Below, one piece after another: positions 1 through 9,481 of a stretch of 64,000 nucleotides of DNA; the stretch's first letter is position 1, and each line of letters starts with the position of its first letter. Position numbers and translations under genes: made by a program. Source of the DNA: JAIBJN01 sp963775395 (GTDB lineage Bacteria; Actinomycetota; Thermoleophilia; Gaiellales; Gaiellaceae); the NCBI GenBank assembly GCA_963775395.1, contig CAVZIX010000008.1, forward strand, positions 1-64,000, written 5' to 3'. Under the pieces are notes generated by a model that did not search any database, was not told the DNA's origin, and saw only the letters and a program-made list of their open reading frames with translations.

Positions 1-1
1 C

Positions 2-1270
<1,269 letters not shown>

Positions 1271-1319
1271 GACCGGCAGCACCTCCTAACGAACGGGATC
1301 CGGCGTACGTCCTAGAAAT

Positions 1320-1352
1320 GGAATCGTCGGAGGGATAGCATCCTCCGATTCC
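1320..1352. other. imperfect inverted repeat between ftsK and the BMP lipoprotein gene
   Basis: GGAATCG at 1320-1326 pairs with CGATTCC at 1346-1352, and GAGG/CCTC can extend the stem after a bulge. It lies 50 bases past the ftsK stop and about 30 bases before the lipoprotein start. There is no T tract. It could be a weak ftsK terminator or a leader hairpin of the transporter operon; the sequence does not decide. Confidence 0.4.
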
Positions 1353-1383
1353 ACTCGAAGGCATGGGCGAAAGAGGAGGTTCC

Positions 1384-2466
1384 GTGAACGTAACGCGAAA
1401 GCTGCCGTGGCTGCTGGTGCTGCTGGTCACGCTTCTGCTCGCACTCGTCGCGGCCGGCTGCGGCGGCGATGACGACGACGGCGACGCAGGTGATGGCGAC
1501 ACGTCCGCAGCAACCGATGAAGCCACGACCGAGGAAGCGGAGCCGATCCGCGTCGGCCTCGTAACTGACATCGGAGGCCTGAACGACCGCGGCTTCAACT
1601 CGCTGGCCAACGAGGGCCTCGAGCGTGCCGCGAGCGAGCTCGGCGCCGAGATCCGCGTCCTCGAGTCCAAGTCCGACGCGGACTACATCCCCAACCTCTC
1701 CACGTTGGCTGAGGAGGGCTTCGACCTCGTCATCTCGGTCGGCTTCCTCATGGGCGAGGCGACGCACACGGCCGCGGAGGAGTACCCGGACACGAGCTTC
1801 GCCATCATCGACAACGCCTACGGCGGCGAGGGCTGCGAGGAAACGAACACCTGTGAGCTCCCGAACCTGCAGGGACTTCTCTTCAAGGAGCAGGAGACCG
1901 GCTACCTCGCCGGCTACCTGGCAGGGCTCGTGACCGAGTCGAACACGATCTCGAGCGTCGGCGGCATCAAGATCCCGCCGGTCGACCGGTTCATCGCCGG
2001 CTACCAGGCGGGCGCCGTGGCGTCGAATCCCGACGTCACTACGCTGAACGCCTACTCCGAGGACTTCGTCGACCAGGCGAAGTGCAAGGAGGTCGCTCTC
2101 GACCAGATCGCCGAGGGCTCTGACGTCGTCTTCCAGGTGGCGGGCGGCTGCGGTCTCGGCGCGCTCGACGCGGCCCAGCAAGAGGGCGTCTGGGGCATCG
2201 GCGTCGACGCCGACCAGGCGTTCCTCGGCGAGCACGTGCTCACGAGCGCGCTCAAGCGGGTCGACGAGGCCGTGTTCCAGACGATCTCCGCAGTTGCCGA
2301 CGGTTCCTTCACCGGCGGCAGCGTCACGCTCTTCGGCCTCGCCGAGGACGGTGTCGGGCTTGGTGAGTTCTCGCCGAACGCGCCGCAGGAGGCGGTCGAC
2401 GAGACGCTCGCGCAGGTCGACGGGATCGTCAGCGGGGAGATCGAGGTCCCCGACGCTCTGGAGTAA
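1384..2466 (+). CDS. BMP-family ABC transporter substrate-binding lipoprotein
   Basis: Predicted 360-residue surface lipoprotein of the basic membrane protein (Bmp/PnrA) family, which in known members binds purine nucleosides for ABC import. The chosen start is GTG 1384, placed after GGAGG at 1375-1379; the ATG at 1363 lies before that ribosome site. An N-terminal hydrophobic segment ends in AAGC, a lipobox-like Cys followed by a Gly/Asp-rich tether. The mature part begins IRVGLVTDIGGLNDRGFNSL, the family's opening, with NDRGFN contacting the ligand in relatives, and VGVDAD-like text (GIGVDADQAF) later. The ATPase and two permeases follow directly, so this is the first gene of a complete importer. 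Nucleoside specificity is inferred from family and neighbours. Confidence 0.88.
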   Translation: MNVTRKLPWLLVLLVTLLLALVAAGCGGDDDDGDAGDGDTSAATDEATTEEAEPIRVGLVTDIGGLNDRGFNSLANEGLERAASELGAEIRVLESKSDADYIPNLSTLAEEGFDLVISVGFLMGEATHTAAEEYPDTSFAIIDNAYGGEGCEETNTCELPNLQGLLFKEQETGYLAGYLAGLVTESNTISSVGGIKIPPVDRFIAGYQAGAVASNPDVTTLNAYSEDFVDQAKCKEVALDQIAEGSDVVFQVAGGCGLGALDAAQQEGVWGIGVDADQAFLGEHVLTSALKRVDEAVFQTISAVADGSFTGGSVTLFGLAEDGVGLGEFSPNAPQEAVDETLAQVDGIVSGEIEVPDALE

Positions 2467-2475
2467 CCAGAAACC

Positions 2476-2507
2476 GACGAGGGGCGGGCGCGGGCCCGCC
2501 CCTCGTC
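2476..2507 (+). terminator. strong hairpin between binding-protein and ATPase genes
   Basis: Perfect 14-bp stem (2476-2489 with 2494-2507) and a GCGG loop, 9 bases after the lipoprotein stop and 9 bases before the ATPase ATG. No U run follows, so it is probably a partial terminator or an mRNA-stabilising 3' end that keeps binding-protein levels above those of the membrane parts. Confidence 0.75.
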
Positions 2508-2516
2508 GTCGTTCGG

Positions 2517-4046
2517 ATGACTGAATCTCCTCTTCTCGAACTCAGGGGCATCACCAAGCGGTTCCCAGGAATCGTCGCGAACGATCACGTCGACTTCGAG
2601 CTGGCCAAGGGCGAGGTGCACGCGCTCCTGGGAGAGAACGGCGCGGGCAAGTCGACCCTCATGAACATCCTCTACGGGCTCTACCACCCGGACGAGGGCG
2701 AGGTCAGGCTGCGCGGGGAGCCGGTCCGCATCGATTCGCCGAACGCGGCGATCGAGCACGGAATCGGCATGGTGCACCAGCACTTCATGCTCATCCCCGT
2801 GATGACGGTGGCCGAGAACATCGTGCTCGCCGTCGAGCCTCGGAAGGGGCCGTTTCTGGACATCGACGCCGCCGAGAAGAGCGTGCGGGAGATCTCGCAG
2901 CGCTTCGGCCTCGCCGTCCGGCCCGACGCGCGGATCGAGTCGATCTCGGTGGGAATGCAGCAGCGCGTCGAGATCCTGAAGGCGCTCTACCGCGGCGCGG
3001 AGATCCTCATCCTCGACGAGCCCACAGCCGTGCTCACCCCGCAGGAGGCGGAGGAGCTCTTCGAGATCATTCGCTCGCTGCAGGCGGAGGGGAAGTCGAT
3101 CATCTTCATCACCCACAAGCTCGGCGAGGTGCTCGCCATCGCCGACCGGATCACCGTCCTCCGCCGGGGCAAGACCATCGAGACCGTGCCTCGCGTGGGC
3201 GCGACCGAGGCGGGCCTGGCGAAGCTCATGGTGGGCCGTGAGGTGCTCCTGCGCGTCGACAAGACGCCGGCGACGCCGGGCGACCCGCTCCTCGAGGTCG
3301 AGGACCTGCGCGTTCTCGACGAGCGCGGGCTCGAGGCGGTGCGCGGGGTCTCGCTCGACGTCCGCGCCGGAGAGATCGTCGGGATCGCGGGCGTGGACGG
3401 CAACGGCCAGAGCGAGCTGGTCGAGGCGATCACCGGCTTGCGCAAGGCCGAGAGCGGCAGAGTCGCAGCGGGCGGCAAGGACCTGACCGACGACAACGCG
3501 CGCGACTACATGGACTCCGGCGTCGGCCACATTCCCGAGGACCGTCAGAGGCGCGGCCTCGTCCTCGATTTCACGCTCGCCGAGAACATCGCCCTCAAGG
3601 ACTACGCCGAGGAGCCGGACTCCAAGTGGGGCTGGCTCTTCCCGAAGCGCCTCATCGCGCGCGCGCGCAAGCTCCTGACGGAGTTCGACGTGCGCGGGGG
3701 AGGCCCGCTCACACCCGCAGCCTCTCTCTCCGGCGGCAACCAGCAAAAGGTCGTCATCGCGCGCGAGGTCTCGCGCGACCCGCGCATCCTCGTCGCCGCG
3801 CAGCCCACCCGCGGGCTCGACGTGGGCGCGATCGAGTTCGTGCACCGGCGCCTCGTTGCGGAGCGCGACGAAGGGCGCGCGATCCTCCTCGTCTCCTTCG
3901 AGCTGGACGAGATCCTCTCGCTCTCCGACCGGATCCTCGTCCTCTACGAAGGACGCATCGTCGGCGAGTACACGCCCGACGTCTCCGAGGAGGAGCTGGG
4001 CATCGCCATGACCGGCGGGCGCAGGGAGCAGGAGGCAGTCGCGTGA
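2517..4046 (+). CDS. double-domain ABC transporter ATPase (nucleoside importer type)
   Basis: A 509-residue protein with two fused nucleotide-binding domains, as in RbsA/NupO (YufO) type sugar and nucleoside importers. Domain 1 has Walker A GENGAGKST, an LSGGQ-like signature written SVGMQQR, and Walker B ILILDEPTAVLTP. Domain 2 has a degenerate Walker A (GVDGNGQSE, the invariant Lys lost), signature LSGGNQQK and Walker B-like ILVAAQPTRGLD; this asymmetry is normal in the family. It energises the two downstream permeases. The start ATG 2517 has only a weak purine run before it, behind the 2476-2507 hairpin. The stop overlaps the next GTG by 4 bases, so translation is probably coupled. Confidence 0.92.
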   Translation: MTESPLLELRGITKRFPGIVANDHVDFELAKGEVHALLGENGAGKSTLMNILYGLYHPDEGEVRLRGEPVRIDSPNAAIEHGIGMVHQHFMLIPVMTVAENIVLAVEPRKGPFLDIDAAEKSVREISQRFGLAVRPDARIESISVGMQQRVEILKALYRGAEILILDEPTAVLTPQEAEELFEIIRSLQAEGKSIIFITHKLGEVLAIADRITVLRRGKTIETVPRVGATEAGLAKLMVGREVLLRVDKTPATPGDPLLEVEDLRVLDERGLEAVRGVSLDVRAGEIVGIAGVDGNGQSELVEAITGLRKAESGRVAAGGKDLTDDNARDYMDSGVGHIPEDRQRRGLVLDFTLAENIALKDYAEEPDSKWGWLFPKRLIARARKLLTEFDVRGGGPLTPAASLSGGNQQKVVIAREVSRDPRILVAAQPTRGLDVGAIEFVHRRLVAERDEGRAILLVSFELDEILSLSDRILVLYEGRIVGEYTPDVSEEELGIAMTGGRREQEAVA

Positions 4047-5295
4047 CGCGCGCCGCCTGCGGCGTCAGCCACCGCCGCCTGCGGGGCAGCCACCGCCGCC
4101 CGCGCCGTCCGAGCCGCCCGAGGGCTCCGTCACCGGGCTGCAGTCGTTCTACGACCGCGCCGGGGGCTTCCTCGTCCCGCTCGCCGCGACGTTTCTCGCC
4201 TTCCTGATCGGCGGCCTGGTCGTCGCGATCACCGAGAAGAGCGTCACGGCGCCGTTCGAGGCCTACAAGGCCATCTTCGAGGGCACCGGGCTCACGTGGT
4301 TCATCCCGGGGATCGGCGACACGGCCGAGGAGGCGCGCGACCTCCAGCAGACGCTCCTCATCATGACCCCGCTCGTGCTGACCGCCCTCGCGGTCGCGTT
4401 CGCGTTCCGCTGCGGGATGTTCAACATCGGCGGCCAGGGCCAGTACTGGGTCGGCCTCCTGACGGCGATCTACGTCGGCACGCACCTCGACGGGACGCCG
4501 CGCGTCCTGCACATCATCATCGCGATCTTCGCCGCCTTGCTCGCCGGTGCCGTGTGGGGAGGCATCGCCGGGATCCTCAAGGCGACCACGGGCGCGCACG
4601 AGGTGATCACGACGATCATGCTCAACTGGATCGCCATCTGGGTGGGGAAGTGGTTGTTAGAAGCGCCCGACGGGTTCCTCCAGGGCGCCGACCCGAGCCT
4701 GCCGCGCTCCGACGACGTCCTGGCCTCCTCACAGCTCCCTGAGATCTGGGGCCGCCTCCAGCCGCTCCACGCGGGCATCTTCATCGCGCTCTTCGCGCTC
4801 ATCGTCTACCACTTGCTGCTCAACCGGACCACCCTCGGCTACGAGGTGCGCGCGGTCGGCTTCAATCCCGACGCGGCCGCGTACGGCGGGATCTCCGTCA
4901 AGCGCAGCTACTTCCTGGCGCTTGCCATCTCCGGGTGCTTCGCGGCGCTCGCCGGGGCGATCGACCTGCTCGGATGGAAGTACCGGCTAACGAGTACGGA
5001 GTTCGACGTGAACTTCTACGGCTTCACGGGCATCGCCGTCGCGCTCCTGGGGCGCAACAAGGCCATCGGCATCCTCTTCGCCGCGCTCCTCTTCGCATCG
5101 CTGATCGTCGGCACCTCGCCGCGCCAGCTCGATCCCGAGATCTTCAACCCCGAGCTCGCGACGAACCTCGCGACCATGATCCAGGCGCTGATCATCGCTT
5201 TCGTCGGCGCCGAGTTCCTGATCGTCTACCTCTGGCGGGCGAGACGGAAGGTCGGCTTCAGAGCGCCGAAACGAATCGAGCCAACCGGAGCATGA
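4043..5295 (+). CDS. ABC transporter permease, nucleoside-type, with frameshifted 5' end
   Basis: Branched-chain/nucleoside permease family (BPD_transp_2). The GTG at 4043 overlaps the ATPase stop and has a good GGAGG at 4031-4035, 7 bases upstream. That frame, however, does not lead into the permease. The permease frame is open from 4012 and already encodes the first membrane helix near 4165-4215 (FLVPLAATFLAFLIGG), but contains no ATG, GTG or TTG before ATG 4363. The frames can be joined by one base in a tandem repeat at 4051-4093 (units of 22 and 21 bases). So either one base is missing from the sequence or the gene is damaged. Starting at 4363 would drop the first helix. The downstream permease overlaps its stop (ATGA). 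Confidence 0.8.
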
Positions 5296-6521
5296 GCGTC
5301 GTCGAACACACCGAGCCGACGTTTCAGGACCGCCTGAGGCGGCTGGGCGAGCCGCGCTCGCTCGCGATCACCGGGATCTGCCTCGGCGTCCTCGCGCTGT
5401 GGCTCTCGATCCCGCCCTTCACGCTTCGCAACCTCGTAGTCCCGGCGGCCGTGGCCGTTCTCGGCGCCGCGCTCGGCCTCTGGGCGCTCACGCGGGGCGA
5501 GAGGAAGCTCGGCTGGTGGGCGGTCGGCGTCGCGATCATTGCGATTGCCTGCGCGATCTGGTTCCAGAACGAGGCGGCGACGGAGCTCGAGTCGGTCTTC
5601 AGCATCGGCCTCGTGGCCGCGACGCTCCGCTTCGCCACGCCGCTTGCGCTTGCTGCGATGGGCGGCATCTTCTGCGAGCGCTCCGGGGTCATAAACATCG
5701 GGCTCGAGGGGATGATGCTCGCGGGCGCGTTCTTCGGGATCGTCGTCTGCGCCGAGACTGGGAGCTGGGTGATCGGCGTCCTCGGCGCCATGGCCGCCGG
5801 CGGTGTCCTGGCCACCATCCACGCGTTCTTCTCGATCCATCTGATGGCCGACCAGATCATCAGCGGCTTCGCCATCAACTTCCTCGCGCTCGGACTGACC
5901 GGCTACCTGTTCCGCTCCATGTACGGGACGTCCGGGACGCCGAACCTCGAGGAGCGTATCCCCAACGTGCACCTGGCGTTCATCGAGGACATCCCGTTCA
6001 TCGGAGACATCTTCGGGAACCTCAACCTGATGATCTGGATCAGCTTCCTGGTCGTCATCGGGTCGTTCGTCGTCCTCTTCAAGACGCCGCTGGGCCTGCG
6101 GATCCGCTCCGTCGGCGAGCACCCGAAGGCGGCCGACACCGTCGGCATCTCGGTCTTCAAGATCCGCTACGCAGCCGTGATCCTCTCCGGCGTCCTCGCC
6201 GGGCTAGGCGGCGCCTACCTCTCGTTCGGCTTCGGGAACGCCTTCAATGAGAACATGACAGCCGGCCGCGGGTACATCGCCCTGGCGGCCGTCATCTTCG
6301 GGAACTGGCGCCCGTTCGGCGCGTACGGCGCCTGCCTCCTGTTCGGCTTCTCGAGCGCGCTCGCCCTGCGTCTCCAGGGCTCTCCGCTCCTGCCCACCGA
6401 CCTCGCCTCCGCGAACCTCCTCTCGACGCTGCCGTACGTGCTCACGCTCGTTGCGCTCGTCGGCGTCATCGGACGCTCGCGTGGGCCCGCCGCCGCTGGC
6501 CGTCCATACGTCAAGCAGTAG
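5292..6521 (+). CDS. ABC transporter permease, nucleoside-type (second subunit)
   Basis: A 409-residue polytopic membrane protein and partner of the preceding permease (YufQ/NupQ-like). ATG 5292 overlaps the previous stop. The first 30 residues are cytosolic, followed by several hydrophobic helices. The family's characteristic loop is visible as FCERSGVINIGLEGMMLAGA near residue 130, the EAA-like coupling region of this transporter class, and again as RSVGEHPKAADTVGIS near residue 275. A long upstream extension of the same open frame (to 4935) lies inside the first permease gene and is not coding. Together with the lipoprotein and ATPase it completes a four-gene importer. Confidence 0.9.
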   Translation: MSVVEHTEPTFQDRLRRLGEPRSLAITGICLGVLALWLSIPPFTLRNLVVPAAVAVLGAALGLWALTRGERKLGWWAVGVAIIAIACAIWFQNEAATELESVFSIGLVAATLRFATPLALAAMGGIFCERSGVINIGLEGMMLAGAFFGIVVCAETGSWVIGVLGAMAAGGVLATIHAFFSIHLMADQIISGFAINFLALGLTGYLFRSMYGTSGTPNLEERIPNVHLAFIEDIPFIGDIFGNLNLMIWISFLVVIGSFVVLFKTPLGLRIRSVGEHPKAADTVGISVFKIRYAAVILSGVLAGLGGAYLSFGFGNAFNENMTAGRGYIALAAVIFGNWRPFGAYGACLLFGFSSALALRLQGSPLLPTDLASANLLSTLPYVLTLVALVGVIGRSRGPAAAGRPYVKQ

Positions 6522-6528
6522 AGAACGC

Positions 6529-6855
6529 GTGACGAACAGGAAGGCCGTCTGGGCCGTCGTCACGGCACTGCTGTCGCTCGGGGCACTGGGGGGCGCTGCG
6601 TACGCCTCCCGGTACTACGACGAGGTCCGACTCGTCGACGCCGTCATCGCCGTGCCTGTCGCCCTGATCTTCGGCGTGCTCGCCGTCTTCTTCGGCCGGG
6701 GAGCCCGGGACGAGCACCGCCGCACGCTCGGGCGGAGCGGAAGCGGCGCGTTCGTGGCCATCGCGCGCTTCCTCGCGACAGTGGCGCTCCTGCTCGCATT
6801 GACCGCGGCCCTTGCGCTCGCGGTCTTCGCCGTTCTCGTCCTCGTCCTGGAATAA
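6529..6855 (+). CDS. small membrane protein of unknown function
   Basis: A 108-residue protein starting at GTG 6529, eight bases after the permease stop. It has an N-terminal hydrophobic segment (AVWAVVTALLSLGALGGAAY), a middle helix (residues about 35-55, VIAVPVALIFGVLAVFFG), a basic cytosolic loop (RGARDEHRRTLGR) and a strongly hydrophobic C-terminus. I do not recognise a family. It sits between the importer operon and rodZ and is probably the last gene of the transporter transcript. A function in transport or shape is only a guess. Confidence 0.6.
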   Translation: MTNRKAVWAVVTALLSLGALGGAAYASRYYDEVRLVDAVIAVPVALIFGVLAVFFGRGARDEHRRTLGRSGSGAFVAIARFLATVALLLALTAALALAVFAVLVLVLE

Positions 6856-6878
6856 CAGAGGGAAGCGGCACTCCCCGC

Positions 6879-6884
6879 TACAAT
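6879..6884 (+). promoter_or_regulatory. -10 box TACAAT of rodZ (leaderless)
   Basis: TACAAT lies 8 bases before the rodZ GTG at 6893, so transcription would begin at or next to the start codon. No convincing -35 is visible and no Shine-Dalgarno is present. Confidence 0.6.
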
Positions 6885-6892
6885 CGGGCCTC

Positions 6893-7651
6893 GTGTTCGA
6901 GATCGGCAACAGCCTGCGAGAGGCTCGTTTGCGGCAGGGTCTCGACCTCCCGCGGATCGAAGAGGCGACCAAGATCCGCGGGAAGTACCTCAGAGCGCTC
7001 GAAGAGGAGCGCTTCGAAGTGCTGCCCGGAGACACGTACGTGAAGGGCTTCCTGCGCACGTACGCGGACTATCTGGGCCTCGAGGGTCAGCTCTACCTGG
7101 ACGAGTACAACTCGCGCTTCACCACCGCGGAGGAGGCTCCCGTCGCCCAGTCGACCGCGCCGAAGCGGCGCAGCCGCCCGGTGGAGTCGAACTTCGTCGT
7201 GGTCGCGCTCGCCGGGATCGTGGCCGTGACGATCCTCGTCGTCGTCGGCCTGCGCGAAGCTGGGTCGGACTCTGAGAACGAGCCGCCGATCGGTCCGGCG
7301 ACCACGGGCCAGACGACGACCGAGTCGACCGCAACCGAATCGACGGGCGGGGCGACGCCCGCGGCGCAGGCCCCGGCAAGGCGCGCGCGGCTCGTCCTCA
7401 CGGCGGTGCGGGGCGACTGCTGGATGCAGGTGCGTGCAGGCGGCGTCAACGGCAAGCTCCTCTTCGAGGGCACCGTCGAGCAGGGCCAGACGCAGCGCTT
7501 CGTCAAGTACAAGCGGCTGTGGCTCGAGCTCGGCGCGCCGGGAAACCTGAACGCGAAGCTCAACGGCCGCCGCCTCCAAGACTGGCCGACGCGCTCGTCG
7601 ATTCTCGCCGTCACGGCGCAAGACGTTCGCACCCTCTCGACGGCCGGCTAG
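6893..7651 (+). CDS. rodZ: RodZ-like helix-turn-helix membrane protein
   Basis: A 252-residue bitopic protein of the RodZ family. RodZ links the MreB cytoskeleton to the membrane and supports rod shape in known species. Residues 1-75 form the cytosolic Xre-like HTH_25 domain (LREARLRQGLDLPRIEEAT, then GDTYVKGFLRTYADYLGL). A basic stretch KRRSRP precedes one membrane helix at about 101-120, followed by a Thr/Ser/Glu-rich linker and a C-terminal DUF4115 beta domain (from about 170, CWMQVRAGGVNGKLLFEG). The start GTG 6893 was chosen over the upstream frame extension because it makes the HTH domain complete and follows a -10 box. cinA begins four bases after its stop. Confidence 0.85.
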   Translation: MFEIGNSLREARLRQGLDLPRIEEATKIRGKYLRALEEERFEVLPGDTYVKGFLRTYADYLGLEGQLYLDEYNSRFTTAEEAPVAQSTAPKRRSRPVESNFVVVALAGIVAVTILVVVGLREAGSDSENEPPIGPATTGQTTTESTATESTGGATPAAQAPARRARLVLTAVRGDCWMQVRAGGVNGKLLFEGTVEQGQTQRFVKYKRLWLELGAPGNLNAKLNGRRLQDWPTRSSILAVTAQDVRTLSTAG

Positions 7652-7654
7652 GCG

Positions 7655-8932
7655 ATGCCTCGAGCGGTCGTCGTCCTCACGGGCAGCGAGCTCGTGCGGG
7701 GAGACAAGGCCGATGCCAACGGCGCCTTCCTTGCCCGCGAGCTCACGCGCGTCGGGCTCCCGCCCGCGCGTATGCTCGTCGTCGGCGACGATCCAGGAGA
7801 GCTCGACGAGGCGGTGGCGGAGGCGATGCGCGCCGACGTGGCGGTGTTTTCCGGCGGGCTCGGGCCGACCCACGACGATCGCACGGTGGAGACGATCGCC
7901 CGCGTCGCCGGCCGGGAGCTGATCGTCGACGAGGAGCTCGCGCAGGAGATCGAGGCTGTCGCGCGCGGCGTCGCTCAACGCATCGGGCGACCGTACGCGG
8001 ACTTCGTGCCGGGCGTGCGCAAGCAAGCGTCCGTCCCAGTGGGCGGGCTCGTGCTCGGCCTGGCAGGCACGGCACCGGCAGTTGTCCTCGAGCATGAGGG
8101 GCGGGTGGCGGTCGCCCTGCCCGGGCCACCCAGCGAGCTCCGCGGGCTCTGGCCGCGGGCCCTCGAGTCGGCCCCGATGCGTCGCGTGCTCGACGGCGTG
8201 CAGGTTCCCGCACACCGGCTGCTCCGCTTCTTCGGGCCGAGCGAGTCCGCCGTGGCGCGGGTGCTCGAGGAGGTGGGGGGCGAGGGCGACGAGCTTGAGG
8301 TCACGATCTGCGCGCACGACCTCGAGATCCGCGTCGACGTGTTCTCCTGGGCGGGCGGCGACGGTCGGGCAGAGGGCCTCGCGCACACGCTTGAGGAGCG
8401 CTTCGCGGCCGACCTGTTCGCGGCGGACGAGCGGACGGTTGCGGCGCTCGTGCTCGACCGCTGCCGCGAGCTCGGGCTCACGCTGGCGACGGCCGAGTCC
8501 TGCACGGGCGGCCTGGTCGCGGCGCGGCTGACGGACGTGGCCGGGTCAAGCGACGTCTTCGTCGGGAGCGTCGTCGCGTACTCGAACGACGTGAAGCTGC
8601 GTCACCTCGGCGTTTCGCCCGAGGTGCTCGAGCGACACGGCGCCGTCTCGGAAGAGACCGCCGCGGCGATGGCCGAAGGAGCTCGGACGGAGCTCGGCGC
8701 GGACGTGGCGCTGGCCGTCACGGGCGTGGCCGGTCCGGACGGAGGCAGCGACGAGAAGCCGGTCGGGCTCGTGTACCTCCACGCGGCGACGCCGTCGGGG
8801 AGTTCGCAGCGGCGCGTCGTCCTGCCCGGGGACCGCGAGGCGGTGCGGGCGAGGGCGACGACACTGGCCCTGCACGTTCTGCGGGGCCTTCTGTCACCTT
8901 CGGTCACAGACGCGCGCGCTTCCTCCGCCTAG
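7655..8932 (+). CDS. cinA: CinA-like protein (MoCF domain plus nicotinamide-nucleotide amidohydrolase)
   Basis: 425 residues in the usual two-domain CinA layout. The N-terminal half is a molybdopterin-binding-fold domain (TGSELVRGDKADANGAFLA; FSGGLGPTHDDRTVE), which in homologues acts as an ADP-ribose pyrophosphatase. The C-terminal 160 residues are the PncC-type NMN deamidase (ATAESCTGGLVAARLTD, VVAYSNDVKLRHLGV, AVTGVAGPDGGS). It recycles pyridine nucleotides in the cytosol. ATG 7655 follows the rodZ stop by three bases, and its own stop nearly touches the thpR GTG. Position just before recA is common in bacteria. Confidence 0.92.
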   Translation: MPRAVVVLTGSELVRGDKADANGAFLARELTRVGLPPARMLVVGDDPGELDEAVAEAMRADVAVFSGGLGPTHDDRTVETIARVAGRELIVDEELAQEIEAVARGVAQRIGRPYADFVPGVRKQASVPVGGLVLGLAGTAPAVVLEHEGRVAVALPGPPSELRGLWPRALESAPMRRVLDGVQVPAHRLLRFFGPSESAVARVLEEVGGEGDELEVTICAHDLEIRVDVFSWAGGDGRAEGLAHTLEERFAADLFAADERTVAALVLDRCRELGLTLATAESCTGGLVAARLTDVAGSSDVFVGSVVAYSNDVKLRHLGVSPEVLERHGAVSEETAAAMAEGARTELGADVALAVTGVAGPDGGSDEKPVGLVYLHAATPSGSSQRRVVLPGDREAVRARATTLALHVLRGLLSPSVTDARASSA

Positions 8933-8933
8933 C

Positions 8934-9476
8934 GTGGCGGGGCATGAGCGCATTCGCCTCTTCGTCGCCCTGCGGCTCCCGAACGAGACCGTCGAGCGGC
9001 TCTCCGCCTGGCAGAACACCGAGCTCGACGGGGCTCCGGACGCACGCATCGTGCCTCCCGGGAACCTGCACGTCACGCTCGCCTTCCTCGGCTCCAGGCC
9101 ACCGGGCGACGTCGAGCCGATCCTCGCTCTCCTGCGCAAGCTTGCGTCGCGCTCCGAGCGGCCGCTGCTTGCCGCAGGCGTCTACCGCGAGACCCGGAGC
9201 GTCGGGATGGTGCGACTCGATGACGAGGAGGAGCGCGCGGCCCGTCTCGCCGGCGAGGTGGGGGAGGGGCTCGAAGACCTCGGCGTCTACGAGCGCGAAC
9301 GACGAGCGTGGCTTCCGCACGTGACCGTCCTGCGCTTCCGACGGCCTCCCCGGCTGAAGCCGGCGCCACCCGACCTCGGGCGGTTCAGTCCGTCCGAAGT
9401 GGCTCTCTATCATTCGGTGCTGCGACCGACCGGGGCGCAGTACGAGGTCGTCGAATCGATTCCGCTGGGAGGCTGA
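8934..9476 (+). CDS. thpR: RNA 2',3'-cyclic phosphodiesterase (2H family)
   Basis: 180-residue 2H phosphoesterase, formerly called 2'-5' RNA ligase. Both HxT signature motifs are present: NLHVTLAFLG near residue 42 and LPHVTVLRF near residue 125. Together they form the active site that opens 2',3'-cyclic phosphates. GTG 8934 begins one base after the cinA stop, giving translational coupling. A cinA-thpR-recA order is frequent in actinobacteria and firmicutes-like genomes. The length fits the family. Confidence 0.9.
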   Translation: MAGHERIRLFVALRLPNETVERLSAWQNTELDGAPDARIVPPGNLHVTLAFLGSRPPGDVEPILALLRKLASRSERPLLAAGVYRETRSVGMVRLDDEEERAARLAGEVGEGLEDLGVYERERRAWLPHVTVLRFRRPPRLKPAPPDLGRFSPSEVALYHSVLRPTGAQYEVVESIPLGG

Positions 9477-9481
9477 GACCC

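Noticed and set aside
2052..3845. 597-codon open frame on - opposite the ABC ATPase and lipoprotein
   Set aside because: Spans two unrelated genes, no recognisable domain, typical antisense of Leu/Glu-rich coding DNA.
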